From contig DKQS01000006.1 in NCBI GenBank assembly GCA_002471825.1, positions 186,001 through 250,000 on the forward strand: a stretch of 64,000 nucleotides of DNA. Direction: 5' to 3'. This stretch comes from Flavobacteriaceae bacterium UBA7302. GTDB taxonomy: Bacteria; Bacteroidota; Bacteroidia; Flavobacteriales; Flavobacteriaceae. The notes below the pieces were generated by a model, which was given only the letters and a program-made list of their open reading frames with translations, made no database searches and was not told where the DNA came from. Position numbers and translations under genes: made by a program. Positions 1 through 7,765 of this stretch are shown piece after piece (position 1 is the first letter of the stretch; the number at the start of each line of letters is the position of its first letter).

Positions 1-1
1 C

Positions 2-1114
2 AGTATTGTTGCTTCTTTCGGATTGCCCATTTTGGGCAGTAGTTTATTCGCTTGTTCTACAAATTCGGATGTAAAACCTTTAGACATTTTAATACTTGGC
101 GGAACAAGTTTTTTAGGTCCTCATCAAATTAAATTCGCACTTTCTAGAGGCCACAAGGTTTCCATTTTCACAAGAGGAAAAACCAAATCAACCATTCATA
201 AAGAGGTCTTTGATCAAGTAGAACATTTGATTGGCGATCGTGAAGACAATCTATCAGCCTTAGAAAATAGAAATTGGGATGTGGTTATTGATAATTCGGG
301 TCGAAAGGTGGAATGGACCCAAAAAACAGCTGAATTATTGAAAAATCGTTGTGGGATGTATCTCTATATTTCATCAACAGGCGTTTATTTTCCTTACAAG
401 AAAGAAAACCTCGATGAGACTGACTCCGTTTTATTAAAATATCCTAGCAATGCCAATAACACCTTTAAAATGAGCTATGATTATGGCATCATGAAAGCGA
501 ATTCTGAGTTGGCAGCATCAAAAGCTTTTGGGGAAGACAGAACCATTGTTGTTAGACCAACCTACATGATTGGTCCTGGTGATAAGACAGACCGATTTAT
601 TCATTGGCCATTGCGGTTGGCAAATTCTACAGAGATAATGGTTCCCGGAAAAAAGAATGATCCTGTTCAATTTGCAGATGTCCGAGATGTAGCCGAATGG
701 TGCATTCGATTGGCAGAAAATAAAAGTTATGGCACCTACAATGCCGTCGGTCCCAAGGACAAAATGAATATAGAAGGCTTTATCAATGAAGCCATCAAGA
801 CATTTGACAAAGAATATCAAATCATTCATGTAGAAGATTACGAGTTTCTACAGAAGAATGGTGTTTATTACATCATTCCTTGGATTTTGGTGGACGAGTA
901 CAGTTTTGGCTCAGCTAGAATAGACAACCTTAAAGCCAAAACCAATGGCATGAATTTCCGATCGTTACAAGAATCCATCAAAGACACATACGACTGGTGG
1001 CGTTCCGATGCCTTAACTGACGAAAGACGAAATCGTTATTTGAATAACGAACAAACCGTTTATTACAGAGAAGGTGAAATTTTAAAGAAATGGAAGGAAT
1101 TGATAAAGTCCTAG
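2..1114 (+). CDS. NAD-dependent epimerase/dehydratase-like lipoprotein (5' partial)
   Basis: The protein has the extended SDR (epimerase/reductase) Rossmann fold: a glycine-rich ILILGGTSFLG near the start and a catalytic-type YxxxK (YDYGIMK). The reading frame stays open to the window edge, and the residues before the first possible TTG at 23 continue a hydrophobic stretch ending in LFAC. This looks like a lipoprotein signal peptide with a lipobox, so the true start lies upstream of the window. The substrate is unknown; relatives act on nucleotide sugars or small carbonyl compounds. Its stop codon overlaps the priA stop on the other strand through a shared CTAG. Confidence 0.75.
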   Translation, partial: SIVASFGLPILGSSLFACSTNSDVKPLDILILGGTSFLGPHQIKFALSRGHKVSIFTRGKTKSTIHKEVFDQVEHLIGDREDNLSALENRNWDVVIDNSGRKVEWTQKTAELLKNRCGMYLYISSTGVYFPYKKENLDETDSVLLKYPSNANNTFKMSYDYGIMKANSELAASKAFGEDRTIVVRPTYMIGPGDKTDRFIHWPLRLANSTEIMVPGKKNDPVQFADVRDVAEWCIRLAENKSYGTYNAVGPKDKMNIEGFINEAIKTFDKEYQIIHVEDYEFLQKNGVYYIIPWILVDEYSFGSARIDNLKAKTNGMNFRSLQESIKDTYDWWRSDALTDERRNRYLNNEQTVYYREGEILKKWKELIKS

Positions 1115-3579
1115 TAAGGATCCACATCAATGATAAATCGAATTGCACGAAACTCTTTGACCGCCTCAAAGGTGTTCTGTACTCGTAAAATTTGATCTTT
1201 GGTTTTGATCAAGCTTTGTTTGGGCGGAATTTTGATCACCAGGTTTTTGATGTATTGGTTGCGAACCCTTGAAACAGCAGGGGTTGAAGGTCCCAATACG
1301 TTTACTCCAAAAGAATTTTGCAAGGCTTTTACCAACCATTGTATTCCGGCGTCCACCTTTGCATAATCCTTGTGTTTAAGGGTTATTTTAATCAATCGGT
1401 AATATGGAGGATAATGAAAAGCCTGTCGTTCTTGTTTCTGACTTTGATACATCCCTTTATAGTCGGCATCAATCACTTGTTGTAAGGTTTGATGATCTGG
1501 ATTGTAGGATTGAATCAATACGCGACCTTGCTTTTTAGATCGTCCTGCCCTACCAGATACCTGAAGCATCAATTGGAAAGCTCTTTCATAGGCCCTAAAA
1601 TCGGGAAAATTCAGTAAGGTGTCTGCATTTAAAATTCCAACCAGGGACACATTGTCAAAATCCAACCCTTTTGATAACATTTGGGTCCCAACCAAAATGT
1701 CTATATCACGACTTTCAAAGGCGTTGATGATTTTTTGATAGCCGTATTTTCCTCTGGTAGTATCCAAATCCATACGACCAATCTTGTAATCGGGAAAAAG
1801 CGATTTTAATTCGAGTTCAATTTGTTCCGTACCAAAACCTTTGGTATCCAAGGTATTGCTTCCGCAGGCGTCACAAGAATTAGGCAAAGCACGATGATAA
1901 CTGCAATAATGACAACGCAATTCATTTCTGTATTTATGGTAAGTCAAGCTTACATCACAATTTGGGCATTGAGGCGCAGTACCACAGGTTTTACACTCTA
2001 CAATAGGCGAAAATCCACGTCGATTTTGAAATAGTATGACCTGCTCCTTATTGATCAGTGCCTCGTCAATGGCATGAATTAAATCATCCGAAAACCAACC
2101 CTTCATTCGCTTCTTCCGGGTCTTTTCTTTGATATTGATAAGCTCAATTTTGGGCAAAGCCACATCTCCGAATCGTTGATCAAGTTGCACAAATCCGTAT
2201 TTGTTAGACGCCGCATTGTTATAAGATTCTATGGCAGGTGTCGCGGATCCCAAAAGAATTTTAGACTGATGAAGTTTGGAAAGCACGATGGCGGCATCCC
2301 TGGCATTGTAACGTGGGGCAGGATCAAATTGCTTGTAAGACGTTTCATGCTCTTCGTCGACAATGATCAATCCAAGGTTAGAAAAAGGTAGAAAAACAGC
2401 AGATCGAGCACCAATAACGATTTGTGCTTTGGGTTTAGAGTCTAAAATGTTATTCCATACTTCTACCCTTTCATTCATAGAATATTTGGAATGAAAAACG
2501 GAAATCTTATCTCCAAAATAGTTCTGTAATCGTGCTATTATTTGGGTGGTTAAGGCAATTTCAGGCAGTAAAAACAATGCTTGCTTGCCCGTTGGAATCA
2601 CTTCCTGAATCAACTTTACATAAATCTCTGTTTTTCCAGATCCCGTTACACCGTGGAGTAAGGTGACATCCTCTTCTTCAAAGGAAGTTTTAATAGCCTG
2701 AAAAGCATGCTGTTGTACATCAGAGAGCTGTTTCAATCGATTGGTAGCCTTTGAAAAAGAAACGCGATCTACTTGTTGGTTGTAAAACTCAAAAACACCT
2801 TTGTCGACTAATGCTTTGACCACTGCCGAGGATACATTTGATTTTTCCGCCAAATCCTTGGCTTTGATTGGTTTTTTATTACCCTCTAACTGGAAATAAG
2901 TCATTAAAGCCTCCTTTTGTTTGACAGCCCTTCCGAGGGTTTCCAAAAGACCTCTTAATTGTTCCTCATGACGATATTCCTTTTCCAATCGGATGTATTT
3001 GACGAGCTTCGGTTTGTATTGCTCGTAAATTTCCTCCTTCACATAAATGGCATTCTTTGCCAAAAGGCCATTCACAACTGGCATGACGGATTTGGAATCT
3101 AAAATATCTGAAATTTGATGTATGGATAGCTGACTATGATGATCCAAAGCTTCAAAAATTAAGAACTCTTCATCGGTGAGTTGTGTTTCCTCAGTGAAAC
3201 TTTTGTTCTTATAAATAGTTGTTTCGCTCTCCAGTAACAAAGCTGTTGGAATGGCCGCTCGAAAGACTTCTCCCATAGAACACAGGTAATAATCGGAAAT
3301 CCATTTCCAATGGGACAATTGTTTTTCTGTGACTATAGGCTGTTCGTCAAGAATTTGATAAATCTCTTTGGCCTCATACAAATTAGGTGGCGTTTGATGA
3401 ATTTTATAAACAAGTGCGGTATAGATTTTACTTTTCCCAAAAGGAACAGCAACCCTAGCACCCACTTTCACAAAATCATATTCATCCGCTGTGATGCGAT
3501 AGGTAAAAGTTTTCTTAACCGGAATGGGTAGTATAACGTCAATGAAATTCAATCTCAAATGCTTTCCTGTGGAACTCAA
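1111..3579 (-). CDS. priA: Primosomal protein N' (replication restart helicase PriA)
   Basis: PriA is a superfamily 2 helicase that reloads the replisome at stalled forks. The N-terminal DNA-binding part starts with VILPIPVKKTFTYRI. Walker A (GVTGSGKTEIY), DEEH (VDEEHETSYKQ) and the later helicase motifs (GSATPA, LVGTQMLSKGLDFDN, QVSGRAGR) follow. Eight cysteines in four CxxC pairs (CKTCG, CPNC, CHYC, CDAC) form the zinc module. The length of 822 residues is normal for the family. No ATG is available: the start is TTG at 3579 or, more likely by comparison with other PriA N-termini, TTG at 3558. It converges on the SDR gene with overlapping stops. Confidence 0.95.
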   Translation of the reverse strand: MSSTGKHLRLNFIDVILPIPVKKTFTYRITADEYDFVKVGARVAVPFGKSKIYTALVYKIHQTPPNLYEAKEIYQILDEQPIVTEKQLSHWKWISDYYLCSMGEVFRAAIPTALLLESETTIYKNKSFTEETQLTDEEFLIFEALDHHSQLSIHQISDILDSKSVMPVVNGLLAKNAIYVKEEIYEQYKPKLVKYIRLEKEYRHEEQLRGLLETLGRAVKQKEALMTYFQLEGNKKPIKAKDLAEKSNVSSAVVKALVDKGVFEFYNQQVDRVSFSKATNRLKQLSDVQQHAFQAIKTSFEEEDVTLLHGVTGSGKTEIYVKLIQEVIPTGKQALFLLPEIALTTQIIARLQNYFGDKISVFHSKYSMNERVEVWNNILDSKPKAQIVIGARSAVFLPFSNLGLIIVDEEHETSYKQFDPAPRYNARDAAIVLSKLHQSKILLGSATPAIESYNNAASNKYGFVQLDQRFGDVALPKIELINIKEKTRKKRMKGWFSDDLIHAIDEALINKEQVILFQNRRGFSPIVECKTCGTAPQCPNCDVSLTYHKYRNELRCHYCSYHRALPNSCDACGSNTLDTKGFGTEQIELELKSLFPDYKIGRMDLDTTRGKYGYQKIINAFESRDIDILVGTQMLSKGLDFDNVSLVGILNADTLLNFPDFRAYERAFQLMLQVSGRAGRSKKQGRVLIQSYNPDHQTLQQVIDADYKGMYQSQKQERQAFHYPPYYRLIKITLKHKDYAKVDAGIQWLVKALQNSFGVNVLGPSTPAVSRVRNQYIKNLVIKIPPKQSLIKTKDQILRVQNTFEAVKEFRAIRFIIDVDPY

Positions 3580-3621
3580 AATTACTGTTTTTTTAGTACC
3601 TTGTTACATGCTTTACAAACA

Positions 3622-4491
3622 ATGTATCAACATATGAATGCCAATAATTGGTTCAACTTAGGTGAGTTTATTGAAACGGAAGGAAATCAATTATTTGTAG
3701 TTGATACGAAGGATAGAGACGAAGTATTATTAATTCTTCATGGGTATCCTACTTCTTCTTTTGATTATTGCAAGGTTCTACCTTTGCTAACTGAAAAATA
3801 CCGAGTTATTGTGCATGATCACCTCGGATTTGGTTTTTCCGACAAACCTAAAAAAGCGAGTTATTCTTTGGTCAATCAGGCTCAGAGAGCTTTGCAATTG
3901 TGGAAGCAAATGGGCATCAAAAAAGCAACCATTTTGGCTCATGATTATGGTACATCGGTGGCTACAGAGATCATTGCGCTTCATAATGAAGGGAAAGTTG
4001 ATCTGGAAATTGAACAACTCATTCTCTGTAATGGAAGCATTCATATCGAATATTCACAACTAAGAACCATACAAAAACTATTGCGTAATAAATGGACCGG
4101 TCCTTTAGTAGCCAAACTAACCAATTACCCTATCTTCAAGAAAAATATGAGAAACATTTACTTTGATAAATCAAAAGTAAGTGATGAAGAACTTGAAGAA
4201 ATGTGGAGTGTTTTAAATTACAACCATGGGAAACGAATTGTTCATGAGTTAACGCAATACATTACCGAGCGTTATTTGTATTGGGATCGATGGGTTGGTG
4301 CACTCAAAACCACCAAAATACCAACGAAAATCATTTGGGCAAAGAATGATCCGATTGCCATTCCGAAAATTGGAGAACTTCTTGCTTCTGAAATTCCGAA
4401 TAATGAAATCTATTGGATGGAGAATACTGGTCATTTTTTGATGCTTGAAAACCCAAAAGAATGGTCGAAACTAGTTCTGAAATCTTCATGA
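3622..4491 (+). CDS. Alpha/beta-fold hydrolase (MEST/epoxide hydrolase-like)
   Basis: An alpha/beta hydrolase of about 289 residues. The oxyanion motif is HGYPTS. The nucleophile elbow is HDYGTS, which places an aspartate rather than a serine at the nucleophile, as in epoxide hydrolases, haloalkane dehalogenases and the MEST family. The later acid and base fit NDPIAIP and TGHFLML. The frame is open from 3559, but that would overlap priA; ATG at 3622 or 3634 is preferred. The stop overlaps the next gene in an ATGA, so the two are probably translationally coupled. The substrate cannot be inferred. Confidence 0.8.
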   Translation: MYQHMNANNWFNLGEFIETEGNQLFVVDTKDRDEVLLILHGYPTSSFDYCKVLPLLTEKYRVIVHDHLGFGFSDKPKKASYSLVNQAQRALQLWKQMGIKKATILAHDYGTSVATEIIALHNEGKVDLEIEQLILCNGSIHIEYSQLRTIQKLLRNKWTGPLVAKLTNYPIFKKNMRNIYFDKSKVSDEELEEMWSVLNYNHGKRIVHELTQYITERYLYWDRWVGALKTTKIPTKIIWAKNDPIAIPKIGELLASEIPNNEIYWMENTGHFLMLENPKEWSKLVLKSS

Positions 4492-5114
4492 AACGATTCA
4501 AAAAAATTAGAGGTCATAAAAGAATTTGGCGTGAAATTGACCACTGGTTTGACCGCTGTAAGGATTTAGATCTGGAGTATCTCAAACAAAATCAAAGAGA
4601 TTATATCAAAGTTTGGGTTCCGCCCTATCAAAATATCAGTATTCTTAACAGTACTTTTGAACCTCCTAAAGGTGAAACCAGAACGAAAATTGTTAACGGG
4701 ATTTTTACCATCTATGAACGTTGGAAATCTCAGTTAGATACACTGAACGAACCGTACTACTTAAAAGTCTGGTACTATCCACATGATGTTTCGAAAAATC
4801 AAGTGGTATGTGCTATCGGAGAAGCCCTACAATTTTATGACAACACCTTCTTCAATCCGAATAAAATGCAGACATTCCCTGAAAATCCGCGGAATTTAAA
4901 ATGGGAATTGCATCACCAAGAAATTCATGTGAGCGAATATGATCTTGAAGAACCCGAAATGTTCGCTTCAATGGAGGATTACCGAGAACATACCCGATGG
5001 GTACAGCGAATCATGCAACATCCTGACGCCAGAATAACCAAGAGTCTCAATTCAGAGAATAAAGAAATTACTTACTATTCTCTTAAAGAATGTGATGTGT
5101 GGATTGGCGGTTAA
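4488..5114 (+). CDS. Uncharacterised protein coupled to the hydrolase
   Basis: I do not recognise this 208-residue protein. It is soluble, with no signal peptide or membrane segment, and rich in aromatic residues and histidines (for example KWELHHQEIHVSEYD). An ATG at 4461 is in frame, but ATG at 4488 overlaps the stop of the hydrolase gene as ATGA, the usual arrangement in a coupled operon, and is preferred. It ends four bases from the stop of the convergent RNA methyltransferase gene. The context suggests only that it is expressed with the Asp-nucleophile hydrolase. Confidence 0.65.
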   Translation: MKRFKKIRGHKRIWREIDHWFDRCKDLDLEYLKQNQRDYIKVWVPPYQNISILNSTFEPPKGETRTKIVNGIFTIYERWKSQLDTLNEPYYLKVWYYPHDVSKNQVVCAIGEALQFYDNTFFNPNKMQTFPENPRNLKWELHHQEIHVSEYDLEEPEMFASMEDYREHTRWVQRIMQHPDARITKSLNSENKEITYYSLKECDVWIGG

Positions 5115-5117
5115 CTG

Positions 5118-6290
5118 CTAATTCAACTCGTTGTTCAAATACTTTGCTTTTCGAGTTCCTTCGTAAAGCTCATATTTTACGAAACGACAATCCAAGCTGG
5201 CATTTCTCAAAGGAATTCGTTTGGAAGTTCTCAATCCGACATGCTTTAAGGCCTGAATGTCCGAAGTAATTATCCAGGCTACAGATCCCGAATAGTGATT
5301 TTTCAAGGTATCCCCGATGTTTTTGTAAAATTCCTCGGTATTGATAGAAAGGCGCTCCCCATAAGGCGGATTAAACATGATAATGGTGTTTCCAAAAACC
5401 TCTTTCTTTGAGTTGAAAAAGTTAACGTGATGAACACCCACAAACTCTTCCAAATTCGCATTGATTAAATTCTGTTTCGCCTTTCTCACAGCAGAAGGTG
5501 CTTTGTCAAATCCCATGATCTTGCAATGAAGCGACTTAATTCGTTTTAATAAGGCATCATGAATCGTAAAGAACAATTCCTCATCGTAATCTTTCCAATT
5601 TTCAAAAGCGAACTTCTTTCGGTTGATATTGGCCGGAATATTACAGGCAATCATGGCCGCTTCAATCAAAATTGTTCCAGAACCACACATGGGATCTATG
5701 AAGTTTTCATCGCCTGTAAATCCAGAGAGTAAAACCATTCCTGCTGCCAACACCTCATTAATAGGCGCAATATTGGTTGCCGTACGATATCCTCTTTTAT
5801 GCAGCGAATCACCACTGGAATCAATAGAAATGGTCAAATATTCCTTTTGAATATGAATATGGATGCGTACATCTGGATTTTTAATGTCTACATTGGGTCT
5901 TTTCGAGTATTTATGCCGGAAATAATCGGCAATCGCATCTTTTGATTTTAAGGAAATGTAATGCGAATTGGTTGTAAAATGTTTCGAATTTACTACGGCA
6001 TTAATGGCAAAAGTACTATCCACATCCAAATAACGCTCCCATTTGATTCTTTGAATTTGTTGGTACAATTCCTTTTCATCATAAACCCTTGTTTTCTTTA
6101 AAGGCTTTAAAATTCGAATCGCAGTACGCAGACTTAAATTGGCTTTGTAAAGAAACCCAAGATCGCCTTCAAAAGAAACATTTCTAATTCCCTCTTTGAC
6201 ATTCTTGGCTCCTAATTGTTGAAGTTCTTGGGAAAGCACTCCTTCCAATCCGAAAAGAGTGGTTGCTACCATGGAAAAGTCTTTGGCCAT
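5118..6290 (-). CDS. THUMP-domain class I SAM-dependent RNA methyltransferase
   Basis: About 390 residues: an N-terminal ferredoxin-like and THUMP region (to about residue 160), then a Rossmann methyltransferase with the SAM loop DPMCGSGTILIEAA and the NPPY motif (FNPPYGER) of N2-guanine methyltransferases. It resembles the N-terminal half of E. coli RlmL, which makes m2G2445 in 23S rRNA. The frame is open to 6335, but a canonical promoter occupies 6306-6335 on this strand, so ATG at 6290 (MAKDF) is the start. It is transcribed divergently from another methyltransferase gene. Confidence 0.88.
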   Translation of the reverse strand: MAKDFSMVATTLFGLEGVLSQELQQLGAKNVKEGIRNVSFEGDLGFLYKANLSLRTAIRILKPLKKTRVYDEKELYQQIQRIKWERYLDVDSTFAINAVVNSKHFTTNSHYISLKSKDAIADYFRHKYSKRPNVDIKNPDVRIHIHIQKEYLTISIDSSGDSLHKRGYRTATNIAPINEVLAAGMVLLSGFTGDENFIDPMCGSGTILIEAAMIACNIPANINRKKFAFENWKDYDEELFFTIHDALLKRIKSLHCKIMGFDKAPSAVRKAKQNLINANLEEFVGVHHVNFFNSKKEVFGNTIIMFNPPYGERLSINTEEFYKNIGDTLKNHYSGSVAWIITSDIQALKHVGLRTSKRIPLRNASLDCRFVKYELYEGTRKAKYLNNELN

Positions 6291-6305
6291 CGAATTAATT
6301 TTGTA

Positions 6306-6335
6306 CAAAAGTACATTATAAAATGCTACAGGCAA
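6306..6335 (-). promoter_or_regulatory. Bacteroidota-type promoter of the THUMP methyltransferase
   Basis: On the minus strand a -7 box TACTTTTG (6306-6313) lies exactly 19 bases from a -33 TTG (6333-6335), matching TTG-N19-21-TAnnTTTG. It sits 16 bases before the ATG at 6290 and rules out the longer upstream reading frame. The region is shared with the divergent gene starting at 6367, which has a weaker -7-like TACTTTTA at 6349-6356. Confidence 0.7.
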
Positions 6336-6366
6336 TCATTTAAATGTTTACTTTTACCTGCTGAAA

Positions 6367-7089
6367 ATGAAAGAAAAAGACTGGTACAAAAATTGGTTCA
6401 ATACGCCTTATTATCATATTCTGTACAAGGATAGAAATGATGAGGAAGCCGAATTATTCATTCGCAAAATAACGGGTTTCTTAAATCTTCCTACATCCAC
6501 TCATATTTTAGATCTTCCCTGCGGAAAAGGCAGGCATTCAAAGTTTCTCAATTCTTTGGGATATAAGGTAACTGGAGCTGATTTGTCGGAAAACAGCATT
6601 GCATTTGCCAAACAATTTGAAAACGAAAAACTCTCGTTTAAGGTGCATGACATGCGAGTACCATTTGTGAATAATTATGATGTTATAGCAAACCTCTTTA
6701 CTAGTTTCGGATATTTTGACAACAATCAAAACAAAGCGGTTTTAAAGAATATCAAGAATGCTTTGAATCCGAAGGGATACTTCATTTTTGACTTCTTAAA
6801 TGCCAAGTACATCAAAGAAAACTTGATTTCGAATGAAATGAAGGTCGTCGATTCGATTCCATTTTATATTGAAAGGAGTATTGCTAATGGAGAAATTGTT
6901 AAGAATATCTCTTTTAGAGCGGATGATCAAAACTTTTCATTTTCAGAAGTAGTAAAATACCTAGACTTTACAACGCTAAAGAATATGCTTGAAGAGGTAG
7001 GTTTTGAAATTTCCTCTATTTTTGGTGATTATGAATTAAATACTTTTCATGAGGATTCCTCAGAAAGAGTTGTAATAATTGCCCAATGA
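6367..7089 (+). CDS. Class I SAM-dependent methyltransferase
   Basis: A 240-residue protein with a small-molecule type SAM-binding fold: motif I ILDLPCGKGRHSKFL, motif II aspartate in VTGADLSE, and a post-motif IANLFTSFGYF. This type is common in Bacteroidota and its substrate is unknown. The stop overlaps the ATG of the ZIP transporter gene (ATGA), so the two form an operon. ATG at 6367 follows closely on a -7-like TACTTTTA, giving a very short leader. Confidence 0.8.
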   Translation: MKEKDWYKNWFNTPYYHILYKDRNDEEAELFIRKITGFLNLPTSTHILDLPCGKGRHSKFLNSLGYKVTGADLSENSIAFAKQFENEKLSFKVHDMRVPFVNNYDVIANLFTSFGYFDNNQNKAVLKNIKNALNPKGYFIFDFLNAKYIKENLISNEMKVVDSIPFYIERSIANGEIVKNISFRADDQNFSFSEVVKYLDFTTLKNMLEEVGFEISSIFGDYELNTFHEDSSERVVIIAQ

Positions 7090-7763
7090 GTTATATAGTT
7101 CTCTTTTTATCAGTTTTTATTGGTGCTGCCTTGGTTTTCTTTTACAAACCAAATGATAAGGCTCTGAGACTCTTGTTGGCGTTTAGTGGCGCTTATCTAT
7201 TGGCCATTACGATTCTTCATTTATTGCCAGAGGTTTATGAGAATACCAATTCTTTTGAACGAACTGGAGTGTTTATCCTTTTCGGAATTATTTTGCAATT
7301 TGTATTGGAGTCCTTTTCAAAGGGTATAGAACATGGGCACAGTCATTTAAAAGGGCAAAAAGGAACTTTTCATCTATTGTTTTTTGGTAGTTTATGTCTT
7401 CACGCTTTCTTAGAAGGTATTCCCGTTGAAAACACTGATAGTAGTTTGCTTTGGGCAATTGCAGTTCACAAACTTCCTATTGCCATTGTGTTGACAACGT
7501 TTTTCATTCAGAAGGAATTGTCAAAACCAGTCATCATTAGTGCGGTATTTTTGTTTGCTGCCATGAGTCCTTTGGGAACGTTACTAGGAAGTCAAACAGA
7601 ATTCATGAAGGACTACATGTATGATTTTTCGGCCATTGCGATTGGTATTTTCCTTCACATTTCAACCATTATTCTATTTGAATCTAGTGAAAATCACAAA
7701 TTCAACATCCGAAAGTTTTTAGTAATTGTATTAGGCTTTGTAATGTCCTTTTTGAGTATGTAG
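7086..7763 (+). CDS. ZIP-family metal transporter
   Basis: A 225-residue membrane protein with about eight hydrophobic segments. ZIP features are the early LLAFSGAYLLAITILHLLPE, a histidine-rich loop (HGHSHLKG) and HAFLEGIP in the metal-binding helix region. The second metal-site motif, usually HKxPE, reads HKLPIA here and lacks the glutamate. It probably moves divalent metal such as zinc across the inner membrane, but the altered site leaves selectivity open. It is translationally coupled to the methyltransferase before it and converges on recQ, ending two bases from it. Confidence 0.85.
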   Translation: MSYIVLFLSVFIGAALVFFYKPNDKALRLLLAFSGAYLLAITILHLLPEVYENTNSFERTGVFILFGIILQFVLESFSKGIEHGHSHLKGQKGTFHLLFFGSLCLHAFLEGIPVENTDSSLLWAIAVHKLPIAIVLTTFFIQKELSKPVIISAVFLFAAMSPLGTLLGSQTEFMKDYMYDFSAIAIGIFLHISTIILFESSENHKFNIRKFLVIVLGFVMSFLSM

Positions 7764-7765
7764 TA

